Part shown: positions 12,298 through 20,740 of the stretch, piece by piece
How positions within the stretch are numbered: position 1 is the first letter of the stretch
How the letters are laid out: every line of letters starts with the position of its first letter
Source of the DNA: CAVWUA01 sp963758025
GTDB taxonomy: Bacteria; Planctomycetota; Planctomycetia; Isosphaerales; Isosphaeraceae
DNA: 64,000 nucleotides
NCBI GenBank assembly: GCA_963758025.1
Contig: CAVWUA010000001.1
Location: 496,001-560,000, forward strand
Reading direction: 5' to 3'
Notes under the pieces: generated by a model
Seen by the model: the letters and a program-made list of their open reading frames with translations, nothing else
The model's database searches: none
What the model was told of the DNA's origin: nothing
Position numbers and translations under genes: made by a program

Positions 12298-13206
12298 ATG
12301 CAACCAGGCTCGAATAAGATTACTACATCCTTCCGCGTGTTTAATCGAGGAAGAGAGAACCTTGTTTTGAGTGAGGTTTTGACGACATGTGGTTGTACTG
12401 TAGCGTCAATCTCGCCGAAGGTTGTGCCACCCGGGCAAGCAGCCGTCGTCAAGGTCGAAGGTAGGCCTTTGGGTGCGGGTGAGAAAAAGGTTGAGGTCCG
12501 TATTGCTACAAACATTCCGGATAACCCATATGTCTTATTCTCGTTGACAATGGTTGGCTCAACCCCCGTTCCCTATGTCGCCGCTTCATCCCGGACCCTC
12601 AATTTCGGCACTGTAGGCCCGGACCTTACTTCGGATGGGTTCTGGATTGAAACACGGGAGCGAAAATCCACCCCCCCATGGATCTTGGATGCCATAAGTA
12701 GCTTAAAATTCATGAAAATTCATGGTGGCTTGACTGATGAGGGCGAACTGGGAAATGGGATTCTCTATCGTAGGTATGAGTATACGGCTTCACTTGCCGA
12801 AATACCAAAAGTCGGTGGCGCTTTCGAGGGCGAAGTGATTATCCGGGATCGATCGCAACAGCGGATTCCAGTCTTCAGCCTTCCGGTACATGGACGCGTG
12901 CGACCTGCTGTTTCTGTGACCCCATCAGCGATCTACGCGAACTATCGCCCCGGTACTGACGTTCCTCGACCTTCGATTGTCATCTCGTCCCACCGGGATG
13001 ACATTGATCTTCGCGTCAAGGTGAAATCGCAATCGCCGCTCCTTGTCGTCCGTTGCAAATCCCAGGAGGACCAACGGGTTATTTTCGAGGTTTCACCCAC
13101 ACGAGGGTCTCGGGACTTGATAGATACTACCCTCATCTTTTCTACAAATCATTCGGAAGCGCCGGAGGTCCGCCTTCCAGTCTCCTTCAGACCAATTCTG
13201 AAGTAA
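12298..13206 (+). CDS. DUF1573-domain protein, N-terminus probably cut by the IS
   Basis: The protein contains the DUF1573 signature TTCGCTVASISPKVVPPGQ near residues 30-50, an Ig-like beta domain also used by ASPM/SPD-2/hydin-type proteins, followed by a second beta-rich domain. Such proteins are secreted in planctomycetes. The first ATG (12298) lies inside the first domain. The frame is open from 12127 without another start codon and passes through a hydrophobic stretch (LLPIIIICSF, 12205-12234) that looks like the remains of a signal peptide. The neighbouring IS therefore probably removed the original start. Base composition is AT-rich, like the gene at 8930. Confidence 0.7.
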   Translation: MQPGSNKITTSFRVFNRGRENLVLSEVLTTCGCTVASISPKVVPPGQAAVVKVEGRPLGAGEKKVEVRIATNIPDNPYVLFSLTMVGSTPVPYVAASSRTLNFGTVGPDLTSDGFWIETRERKSTPPWILDAISSLKFMKIHGGLTDEGELGNGILYRRYEYTASLAEIPKVGGAFEGEVIIRDRSQQRIPVFSLPVHGRVRPAVSVTPSAIYANYRPGTDVPRPSIVISSHRDDIDLRVKVKSQSPLLVVRCKSQEDQRVIFEVSPTRGSRDLIDTTLIFSTNHSEAPEVRLPVSFRPILK

Positions 13207-13218
13207 TTTGAGCAAATG

Positions 13219-15378
13219 CTACTTTGAGATGTTTTTGCGTGTTTCGCTGACAGATGCAACGACCCGGGCCGCGCAGAATTTGAACTCGGGGATTTTACCG
13301 AACGGGTCGAGAGCCGGGTTGGTCAAGAGATTGACGGCAGCCTCGGCATAGCAGAAGGGGATGAAGATCAAGCCGGGGGGCACGTCGCGGTCCGCGCGGG
13401 CTTTCAGCTCGATCATTCCCCGGCGAGTTTCCACCCGAATCCGTCCGCCGGGCGGCACGCCCATCCGGTGCAACTCGCGGGGGGACATCAGCGCGATGGC
13501 CTCCGGCTCCAGCGCGTCCAGCACCTCCGCCCTGCGGGTCATTGAGCCGGTGTGCCAGTGCTCCAAAAGGCGCCCCGTCGTCAGAACCATCGGGTATTCG
13601 AGATCCGGTGGCTCGTCGGGCGGCTCGAAGGTCGCCGGAACAAACTGGCCACGGCCGCTGGCGGTCGGGAAACCGTCGCCGAAGAGCACCTCCTGGCCAG
13701 GCTGGTCCTCGGCATCGCACGGATAGGTGACGGCCCCCTCGCGCTCGAGGCGTTCCCAGGTGATCCCCTGGATCGTCGCCATGCACGCCCGCATTTCGTT
13801 GAAGATGTCGCGAGGATGGGTATAGTTCCAGCCGAGTCCGATCCGTCGGGCGATCTCCTGAATGATCCACCAGTCGTGCCGGGCGTCTCCCGGTGGGTCG
13901 AGCGCCTGCCGCCCAAGCTGCACGCGACGATCGGTGTTGGTGAATGTACCGGTTTTTTCCGGAAAGGCGGAGGCGGGCAGGATCACGTCGGCGAAGTATG
14001 CCGTCTCCGTGAGGAAGATCTCCTGCACGACGAGATGGTCCAGCTTGGCCAGGGCCTCGCGCACGTGTTGCACGTCCGGGTCGGACATCGCGGGGTTTTC
14101 GCCCATGATGTACATCCCGTGCAGTGTTCCCTCGTGAATGGCCGTCATGATCTCCACGACGGTCAGGCCCGGCTCGGGGTCGAGCGGGGTGTTCCAGAGG
14201 TGCTCGAACCGCGTTTTCGCGGCCTGGTCGGCAACGTTCTGGTAGTCGGGATAGACCATCGGGATCAAGCCGACATCCGAGGCCCCTTGCACGTTGTTCT
14301 GGCCTCGGAGCGGATGCAAGCCCGCGCCGGGCTTGCCCACATGACCGCAAAGCATGGCCAGGGCGATCAAACAGCGGGCGTTGTCCGTGCCGTGGACGTG
14401 CTGCGAGATGCCCATTCCCCAGAAGATCATCGCGGCGCGGGATCGGGCATAAATTCGGGCGACCTCACGCAACGTCTCGGGATCGATGCCGCAGACAGGC
14501 GACATCGCCTCCGGAGTACAGGCTTGAACGCGGTCCCGCAGGGCTTCGAAATTCTCCGTGAATCGTTCGACGTAGCCGTGATCGTACAGGTCCTCGGCGA
14601 TGATGACGTTCAGGAGCGCGTTCAGCATCGCCACATCGGTTCCGGGGCGGAACGGGAGCATGTACTGGGCGTGTCGACTGAGGGTCTGCCCGCGAGGGTC
14701 CATGACGATCAGGGTCGCGCCCTGCTTGACCGCGTTCTTCATGAACGTCGCGGCGACCGGGTGATTCACCGTCGGGTTGGCGCCGATGACCACGATGACA
14801 TCGGAATGGGCGCACTCGGCGAAGGGCGCGGTGACGGCCCCCGAGCCGATGCCTTCGAGCAACGCGGCCACCGACGAGGCGTGGCAGAGCCTCGTGCAGT
14901 GATCGACGTTATTGCTGCCGAAGCCGGTGCGGACGAGCTTCTGGAACAGATACGCTTCTTCGTTCGACCCTTTGGCCGAACCGAACCCGGCCAGGGAGCG
15001 GGGGCCTTGCGCGTCGCGAATGCGAGCGAACCCCTGGGCGGCCACGTCGAGCGCTTCGTCCCAGGTCGCTTCCCGGAAGTGGGTGAAGGGGTTCGCCGGA
15101 TCGACCTGGTCGTTCGCGTCTTTCGGTACGCCGGCCTTGCGGATTAACGGGCGCGTCAGACGGTTCGGGTGCGCGGCGTAATCGAAGCCGAATCGCCCTT
15201 TGACGCAGAGCCGTTGATGATTCGCGGGGCCGTCCCGTCCGGAAACATAGAGGATTCGGTCGTTCTCGATGTTGTAGGTGAGCTGACAGCCGACGCCGCA
15301 ATACGGACAGAGGCTCTCGACCTGACGATCGGGCCGGTGGGCTTTGTGCCCCTGCTCATCGAGGACCCGGGCCGGCAT
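13219..15378 (-). CDS. fdhA: Formate dehydrogenase catalytic subunit, molybdopterin part (interrupted fdhA)
   Basis: The 719-residue frame from ATG 15378 holds the Mo-bisMGD domain of an FdsA/FdhA-type formate dehydrogenase. It opens with a [4Fe-4S] site (LCPYCGVGC...LCVKG). The catalytic segment is NVDHCTRLCHASSVAALL, with Cys rather than selenocysteine. The C-terminal molybdopterin-dinucleotide domain includes LTTGRLLEHWHTGSMTRR. In relatives this part is fused to the ferredoxin-like region encoded by the next frame (15356-16009). The protein sequence continues smoothly if one extra base near 15369-15374 is ignored: CPTG then ALMPARVLDEQ. Formate is oxidised to CO2 here. The stop lies 12 bases from the converging DUF1573 gene. 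Confidence 0.88.
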   Translation of the reverse strand: MPARVLDEQGHKAHRPDRQVESLCPYCGVGCQLTYNIENDRILYVSGRDGPANHQRLCVKGRFGFDYAAHPNRLTRPLIRKAGVPKDANDQVDPANPFTHFREATWDEALDVAAQGFARIRDAQGPRSLAGFGSAKGSNEEAYLFQKLVRTGFGSNNVDHCTRLCHASSVAALLEGIGSGAVTAPFAECAHSDVIVVIGANPTVNHPVAATFMKNAVKQGATLIVMDPRGQTLSRHAQYMLPFRPGTDVAMLNALLNVIIAEDLYDHGYVERFTENFEALRDRVQACTPEAMSPVCGIDPETLREVARIYARSRAAMIFWGMGISQHVHGTDNARCLIALAMLCGHVGKPGAGLHPLRGQNNVQGASDVGLIPMVYPDYQNVADQAAKTRFEHLWNTPLDPEPGLTVVEIMTAIHEGTLHGMYIMGENPAMSDPDVQHVREALAKLDHLVVQEIFLTETAYFADVILPASAFPEKTGTFTNTDRRVQLGRQALDPPGDARHDWWIIQEIARRIGLGWNYTHPRDIFNEMRACMATIQGITWERLEREGAVTYPCDAEDQPGQEVLFGDGFPTASGRGQFVPATFEPPDEPPDLEYPMVLTTGRLLEHWHTGSMTRRAEVLDALEPEAIALMSPRELHRMGVPPGGRIRVETRRGMIELKARADRDVPPGLIFIPFCYAEAAVNLLTNPALDPFGKIPEFKFCAARVVASVSETRKNISK

Positions 15379-16009
15379 CAAGGCTCCCGGTCGGGCACGC
15401 CTGGACGCACTCGCCGCATGCCACGCAGGTGCTCTCGCCCATCGGGTCGTCGAAATCGAAAACAACCTTGGCGTCATGGCCCCGGTAGGCCATGCCGATG
15501 ACGTCGTTGACCTGAACCTCCCGGCAGGCACGGACGCAGAGATTGCAATGGATGCACGCGTCCAGATGGACCGCCATCGCCGGATGGCTCTTGTCGGGGC
15601 TTGGCGTCGATCGGCGGGGAAAGCGGCTTTCGTGCACTCCGATCCGGTCCGCCCAGCGCCAGAGTTTCGAGTCAGGATCGTGAGACTCATCACGAGGCGG
15701 CTGATCGGCCAGCAAGAGTTCCATGACCATCGCGCGGGCGGACTCGGCACGGGTGGAGTCAGTTCTCACCTTCATCTGCGGCAGGGGCCGACGGATGCAG
15801 GAGGCGGCCAGCACGCGCTCGCCCTCGATCTCCACCATGCAGGCGCGGCAGTTGCCGTCGGGCCGGTAGCCAGGTTCGGGGGCATGGCAGAGGTGCGGAA
15901 TCGCGATCCCTTCACGCTGGGCGACTTGCCAGATCGTCTCGCCCGGCTGGGCCGTCACGTCCTTGCCGTTCAGCTCGAAGGTGATGGGCTCAAGGCTCCG
16001 CGCGATCAT
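15356..16009 (-). CDS. fdhA: Formate dehydrogenase catalytic subunit, ferredoxin-like part (interrupted fdhA)
   Basis: The 217 residues form the electron-transfer N-terminus of FdhA. A [2Fe-2S] domain has LCHAPEPGYRPDGNCRACMVEIEG followed by AASC. A NuoG-type His/Cys site follows at HLDACIHCNLCVRAC, and a second [4Fe-4S] ferredoxin site at CVACGECVQACPTG. The last nine codons after CPTG are out of frame, and the true continuation is the 13219-15378 frame. Summed length (about 936) is normal for an FdsA-like subunit. Its ATG overlaps the stop of the diaphorase gene (16006-16009), so the two are translationally coupled. Confidence 0.88.
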   Translation of the reverse strand: MIARSLEPITFELNGKDVTAQPGETIWQVAQREGIAIPHLCHAPEPGYRPDGNCRACMVEIEGERVLAASCIRRPLPQMKVRTDSTRAESARAMVMELLLADQPPRDESHDPDSKLWRWADRIGVHESRFPRRSTPSPDKSHPAMAVHLDACIHCNLCVRACREVQVNDVIGMAYRGHDAKVVFDFDDPMGESTCVACGECVQACPTGSLDAGPGPR

Positions 16010-17712
16010 GGCAGGTCCTCCGGAAAGTAGCGCAAGATCGACAGGAGCGGATTCGGCGCGGCCTGACCCAGCCCACAGATCGAGGCGTCACGCATCGCCG
16101 CACTTAGTTCGGTCAGGAGCGGCTCGTTCCAGTGAGGTTGCTCCATCAGCTTCACCGCCTTTTCCGTGCCGCAGCGGCAAGGGGTACACTGGCCGCAACT
16201 CTCATCTTCGAAGAATTTCATGAGGTTCAGGGCGACGGCGCGGAGATCGTCCTGATCGGAGAGGACCACCACGGCCGCCGAGCCAATGAAGCAGCCATAC
16301 GGTTCGAGCGTGCCGAAATCCAGCGGCACGTCGCCGAGATGGGCCGGGAGAATTCCTCCGGAGGCCCCTCCCGGTAAGTACGCCTTGAAGCGGTGGCCAT
16401 CCTGCATGCCCCCGCAGAACTCGTCGATGAGTTGCCGCACGGTGATTCCGGCCGGGGCGAGCTTCACGCCGGGGTCCTTCACCCGTCCGGAGACGGAGAA
16501 GCTCCGCAGCCCTTGCCGCCCGTTGCGCCCCTCGCCCGTCAGCCACTCCGGGCCGCGTTCCAGGATGTCGCGCACCCAGTAGAGTGTCTCGACGTTGTGA
16601 ATCAGGGTGGGACGTCCGAACAGGCCGACCTGGGTCGGGAACGGCGGCTTGTGGCGAGGATAGCCGCGCTTGCCCTCGATGCTTTCGAGCATCGCGGTTT
16701 CCTCGCCGCAGATGTACGCTCCCGCTCCTCGACGGAGATGGACCAGTGGCGGGTCGATGAGCCCCTCGGTTCGCAAGCGGTCGATCTCGCGCCGCAGGAT
16801 CTCGCGAATGTGAGGGTATTCGTCGCGCAGGTAGATATAAATCGCCTCGGCCTCGATGGCGTGCGCGGCGATTAGCATTCCTTCGAGGAACCGGTGCGGG
16901 TCAGTCTCCAGGTAGAACCGATCCTTGAACGTGCCCGGTTCCCCCTCATCGGCGTTGACGGCCATGAGCCTGGGACGGGGAGACTGGCGTACCAGGCGCC
17001 ACTTCTGCCCCGATCGAAACCCAGCGCCACCGAGGCCCCGCAAGCCCGAGGCTTCGACCTGGGAAACCAGCGCCTCGTGCGGATGCCGGCCTTCTCGGCA
17101 GGCGGCGAGCAGCGTATAGCCGCCATTCTGGACATACGATTCATACCCGATCGTCCCGTCCGTCCGGTTCGGGCCGGACAGTCCCGCCTCAACCGCCTCG
17201 ACAACGGTTCCCACGGTTGCGTGATCGACATGATGCTCGCCGACCATCGCCACGGGGCTCCTGTCGCAACGGCCCATGCAGGGGCCGCGAACAACGCGCA
17301 CTCCGGGACCGAGTTTTTCGGAAAGGCGCTCTCGAAGGCTTTCCCCTCCCATCAAGAAGCAGGTGACGCTATCACAAACGCGCACGGTGAGCGCTGGTGG
17401 GAGTGTCTCGCCTTCTCGGATGATATCGAAATGGGCATAGAACGAGGCGACTTCGAAGATCTCGGCGAGCGAGAGCTTCATCTCCTCGGCAAGGGCCGCC
17501 AGATGCGCGGCGTGCAGGGCGTGGTAGTGGTCCTGGAGGATGTGAAGGTGTTCGATCAGGAGATCACGCCGGCGCGGCCGATCGCCTAGAAGCGAGCGCA
17601 CCTCTTCCAGGGCCTGGGGATCGATCTGCCGTCCTTTCGGGAAGGCCGCCGCTCGCCTCCGCCCTGACCCGGGGTGAATCGGAGCCCGCTCCCCTTTCGC
17701 GTGATGTTGCAT
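16006..17712 (-). CDS. fdsB: NAD-dependent formate dehydrogenase diaphorase subunit, NuoE-NuoF fusion
   Basis: The 568-residue protein fuses a NuoE/FdsG-like [2Fe-2S] thioredoxin-fold domain (residues about 40-170, CDSVTC...CMGRC) to a NuoF/FdsB-like FMN/NADH domain. The latter has GLRGLGGAGFRSGQKW, NADEGEPGTFKDR, RRGAGAYICGEETAMLESIEGKRG and the [4Fe-4S] site ESCGQCTPCRCGT. It passes electrons from the molybdenum subunit to NAD+. The gene is first in a two-cistron operon with fdhA. No fdhD or separate gamma subunit is seen in the window. Separate FdsG and FdsB proteins are the commoner arrangement. Confidence 0.88.
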   Translation of the reverse strand: MQHHAKGERAPIHPGSGRRRAAAFPKGRQIDPQALEEVRSLLGDRPRRRDLLIEHLHILQDHYHALHAAHLAALAEEMKLSLAEIFEVASFYAHFDIIREGETLPPALTVRVCDSVTCFLMGGESLRERLSEKLGPGVRVVRGPCMGRCDRSPVAMVGEHHVDHATVGTVVEAVEAGLSGPNRTDGTIGYESYVQNGGYTLLAACREGRHPHEALVSQVEASGLRGLGGAGFRSGQKWRLVRQSPRPRLMAVNADEGEPGTFKDRFYLETDPHRFLEGMLIAAHAIEAEAIYIYLRDEYPHIREILRREIDRLRTEGLIDPPLVHLRRGAGAYICGEETAMLESIEGKRGYPRHKPPFPTQVGLFGRPTLIHNVETLYWVRDILERGPEWLTGEGRNGRQGLRSFSVSGRVKDPGVKLAPAGITVRQLIDEFCGGMQDGHRFKAYLPGGASGGILPAHLGDVPLDFGTLEPYGCFIGSAAVVVLSDQDDLRAVALNLMKFFEDESCGQCTPCRCGTEKAVKLMEQPHWNEPLLTELSAAMRDASICGLGQAAPNPLLSILRYFPEDLP

Positions 17713-17834
17713 CGCGGCTCGGCCCCTGTTATGATGAGGTAACGTCCTTTCCCTCGATCATAAGGAGTCCAACCGCTCGATCAAGTCGCCGGTGCTCATC
17801 GAACCATCAGGTGGTCCGTCTAATCCATCTGAAG

Positions 17835-17890
17835 GAACCTTCCAGAACGCTTGGAAAGTAGTGGTTCTTTCCGCGCGTACTGGAAGGTTC
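17835..17890 (-). terminator. Long hairpin downstream of the repeat-protein gene
   Basis: GAACCTTCCAG (17835-17845) pairs perfectly with CTGGAAGGTTC (17880-17890). A second nested stem, GGAAAG/CTTTCC, lies inside. It sits between the stop of the repeat protein and the start of the formate dehydrogenase operon, so it probably separates the two leftward transcription units. Confidence 0.6.
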
Positions 17891-17922
17891 GGACGTGACT
17901 CCAGGAGCAGGAACGATCTGGC

Positions 17923-19572
17923 TTAATGGCCGTGACCATGTCCCTTCCCGTGATTGTTACTCTTATCATCGCCACCCTTGCCATCACCGTGCCCATTGTC
18001 ATGCGGCACGAGAACGAAGGTCGAATCACTGATCGTGTTTCCCGCCGCGTCGCGGGCCGTCACGGTGATCCAGTAATGCCTTCCATTCTTGTCATGTCCG
18101 TCACGACTGGCATCAAGATAGACAGTGAAGTGGAAGCGACCATCGTTGTGATACGGAATGCCGACATTGGTCTCTGAGGCCAACCCATATTCATCCCGCA
18201 CCTGGTAACTCAGCGTCAGTGGTGTAACGAGAACGGAATTCGGATCGTTCAACGTGCCCGTGACCTGGACCGGGACCAGTTTATGGTTTGGCGGCCAGAG
18301 GATGTTGGGATTGGCGTGGAGGTTCATTCCCACCCCCGCCGGATTGCTGAGAGCATTGATCGTGACGTAGATCGAGCGGGTTGCCCCGAAATTGCCACTC
18401 GGGTCCGTGGCGTAAAATTGAACGAGGTGCTGACCGTTGTCCGACAGCACGGGGGGAAGGTCCGTTTGCCAGGGGCCTCCGTCGATCCGGTAGTGAATGG
18501 TCAAATCGGATGGCTGATCGTCGGGGTCCTGGGCCGTAAGGACCACTGTCACGGGACCGGAGTAGATCCCGTTATGGTTATGGTGACCCAGCAACGTGGC
18601 CGTCGTCATGGGTGGAGTAATGTCCGTTCCATTACTCGTCCCCGGATCGGCAGCCAGCACGACAGGATGAGGACTGCCCCCGTACAACCGCCCCTGACCG
18701 AAAAGGAACGTGCCCACGTTCCGCACGTAGTAGGTTGAGGTATTGGGTTGGTAGACGGCGAGATCGGTGGTGCCGTCGTCGTTGAAATCGTCCGTCACCG
18801 GATTCGGGTTCCCTCCGAAGAGAGTTCCCTGACCGAACTGGATCGTCTGATCGCCGGCTGTGGATTCATGCAAGTAGAACGTGGATGTGGTGGGCTGGAA
18901 AACGCCAAGGTCCGTAGTCCCGTCGCCATCAAAGTCCCCGATGATCGGCGCCGGGTTTCCCCCGTAAAGAACTCCCTGGCCGAAGCGGATTGTCTGATCG
19001 CCGGCTGTGGATTCATGCAGGTAGAACGTGGAGGTTGCAGGCTGGAAAACGCCGAAGTCGTCGGTTCCGTCACCGTCAAAGTCACCCACGACAGGGATCG
19101 GGCGACCACCATAGAGGCTCCCCTGGCCGAACTGGATGGCCCCCTTGCCCTGAATGTAGAAGACCGATGTGGAGGGTTGATAGACAGCCAAGTCCACCTT
19201 GTGATGTCCGTGGAACTTTGCCGGAATCGGCACTGGATTTCCTCCATAGAGGCTCCCCTGGCCGAACTGAATGGCTCCCTTGCCCTTGATGAAGAAGGTG
19301 GACGTCTCTGGCTGGAAGATGGCCAGTTCCGGATCTCCCTCCCCTGTGTAATCGGCGGGAATGGGAATTGGATTGCCGCCGTAGATCCGCCCCTGACCGA
19401 ACTGCACCGCACCTTGGTTGTTGATGAAGAAGGTGGATGTCTCCGGCTGGAAGACCGTGATCTTGGACAGCAACGCACGCTCTTCCAGGGGGGCAACCTC
19501 CAAAGAACAAAGACGCTTTCGCCTAGTTCCCGAGGATTGTTGTCGCGACATCAAACGGTTCAGGTGGAACAT
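17923..19572 (-). CDS. Secreted planctomycete repeat protein (FG-GAP/VCBS-like repeats plus Ig-like domain)
   Basis: The 549-residue protein has the planctomycete N-terminal motif LEVAPLEERALLS at residues 24-36, which marks exported giant and repeat proteins in this phylum. Six repeats of 44-49 residues follow (residues 38-306), each with the pattern FQPxTSTFY...FGQGxLYGGNPxP and, in repeats 3-5, a calcium-binding-like DFDGDGTTDLG turn, as in FG-GAP/VCBS propellers. Residues about 320-520 form Ig-like beta domains (VTVVLTAQDPDDQPSDLTIHYRIDGG). The C-terminus is a His/Gly/Lys/Asp-rich tail that may bind metal. It is likely extracellular and structural or adhesive. Confidence 0.8.
   Translation of the reverse strand: MFHLNRLMSRQQSSGTRRKRLCSLEVAPLEERALLSKITVFQPETSTFFINNQGAVQFGQGRIYGGNPIPIPADYTGEGDPELAIFQPETSTFFIKGKGAIQFGQGSLYGGNPVPIPAKFHGHHKVDLAVYQPSTSVFYIQGKGAIQFGQGSLYGGRPIPVVGDFDGDGTDDFGVFQPATSTFYLHESTAGDQTIRFGQGVLYGGNPAPIIGDFDGDGTTDLGVFQPTTSTFYLHESTAGDQTIQFGQGTLFGGNPNPVTDDFNDDGTTDLAVYQPNTSTYYVRNVGTFLFGQGRLYGGSPHPVVLAADPGTSNGTDITPPMTTATLLGHHNHNGIYSGPVTVVLTAQDPDDQPSDLTIHYRIDGGPWQTDLPPVLSDNGQHLVQFYATDPSGNFGATRSIYVTINALSNPAGVGMNLHANPNILWPPNHKLVPVQVTGTLNDPNSVLVTPLTLSYQVRDEYGLASETNVGIPYHNDGRFHFTVYLDASRDGHDKNGRHYWITVTARDAAGNTISDSTFVLVPHDNGHGDGKGGDDKSNNHGKGHGHGH
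18655..19461 (-). repeat. Six tandem coding repeats of about 132-147 bp
   Basis: These encode residues 38-306 of the repeat protein. Repeats 4 and 5 are nearly identical over the LHESTAGDQTI stretch at DNA level, and repeats 2 and 3 share GAIQFGQGSLYGG. This indicates recent internal duplication. Confidence 0.85.
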
Positions 19573-19849
19573 CGTTGGTGGTCTCCCTGGTTTTTGAGAG
19601 GGACGGCCGAAGAGTGTGGATCGGCGACAGCTCCTCTCTCGTCAAGAAGAACCTTCAGCGATTTTCATGCCAGATTACGATGGCCTGTTGTAGTGAAGAC
19701 ATGCATGATAAACTTTGCTTCTGAATGTTATTGGTGGCGACTATCCGTTAAGGTAGCCGGCAAGCTCGTTGCAATTTTCGGGACGACCTTCCTAGAATTA
19801 ATTCAAGGAATAAGGATCCTCCCACCCACACATCCTGGCCGCTTGATCC

Positions 19850-20716
19850 ATGCCTGATCCACGTAAGCTACTGGTCACTGTGAAGCGTGCCGCGATGTTA
19901 TTCCGAGGCACTACTGGTCGAAAAGGCGCGATCGTAACCTTGACGGATGCCGAGGATGTGATGGTCGTGGGCGATCTTCACGGGCATAATCACACGTTCC
20001 GCCGGGTGCTCGCACTGGCGGACCTCCCCAACCATCCGAAGCGACATCTGGTGCTTCAGGAACTCGTCCACGGGCCATTCGGGTATCACAATGATGGAGG
20101 AGAGAAGTCGCACCAGCTTGTTGATATGGTCTGTGCGCTGAAGTGCCAGTGCCCGGATCGGGTTCATCTGATCCTGGGCAATCATGAGCTATCCGAACTG
20201 ACCGGCCGGCCGATCAGCAAGAACGGACTCGCGCTCAATAGCTTGTTCCGTAAAGGAGTCGAGACCGCCTACGATGGCCTGGCGGATGAGATCATCGAAG
20301 CCTATCACGAACTGTTTCGATCGTTGCCTCTGGCCGTGCGCACGGTGAATCGCGTCTTGATCTGCCACACGGTACCGGATGGTCGCGACCTTGACACCCT
20401 GGACCTGGACATTCTGAGAACCGGAGTCTGGACTCCGGAATCCATGGCGAGGGGAGGTACGATCTACGCCTTGACCTGGGGCCGCGATGATTCGCCCGAA
20501 ACGGCCGACCGTTTTGCCGAGATGCTCGACGCGGACCTGTTTGTGACTGGCCACCAGCCTTGTGACGACGGGTTTCGTCAAGCCAATCACCGACAATTGA
20601 TTCTCGACGGTACGGACCCTTATCCCGCCTATTGTCTGTTCAACGCACACGAGCCGGTCACCATCGAGCGGTTGCTCGAAGGTGTCCGGCTCGTGCCGCT
20701 TCCTCAGTCGGAGTGA
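19850..20716 (+). CDS. Calcineurin-like metallophosphoesterase
   Basis: The 288-residue cytoplasmic protein has the metallophosphatase motifs in order: GDLHGHNHTF (residues 43-52), a shortened second motif in the HGPFG region, GNHELSEL, the His of LICHTVPDG, and TGHQPCDDG near the C-terminus. The fold is shared with PPP-type phosphatases and symmetrical diadenosine tetraphosphatases, and the substrate is not known. The ribosome site before ATG 19850 is weak; ATG 19895 (MLFRGTTGRK) is an alternative start. It converges on amt with 24 bases between stops. Confidence 0.82.
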   Translation: MPDPRKLLVTVKRAAMLFRGTTGRKGAIVTLTDAEDVMVVGDLHGHNHTFRRVLALADLPNHPKRHLVLQELVHGPFGYHNDGGEKSHQLVDMVCALKCQCPDRVHLILGNHELSELTGRPISKNGLALNSLFRKGVETAYDGLADEIIEAYHELFRSLPLAVRTVNRVLICHTVPDGRDLDTLDLDILRTGVWTPESMARGGTIYALTWGRDDSPETADRFAEMLDADLFVTGHQPCDDGFRQANHRQLILDGTDPYPAYCLFNAHEPVTIERLLEGVRLVPLPQSE

Positions 20717-20740
20717 GAGAACGTTAGACCGATAATCGGG

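Noticed and set aside
13552..15147. A 531-codon plus-strand frame across fdhA
   Set aside because: Shadow of the molybdopterin domain; no recognisable protein features.
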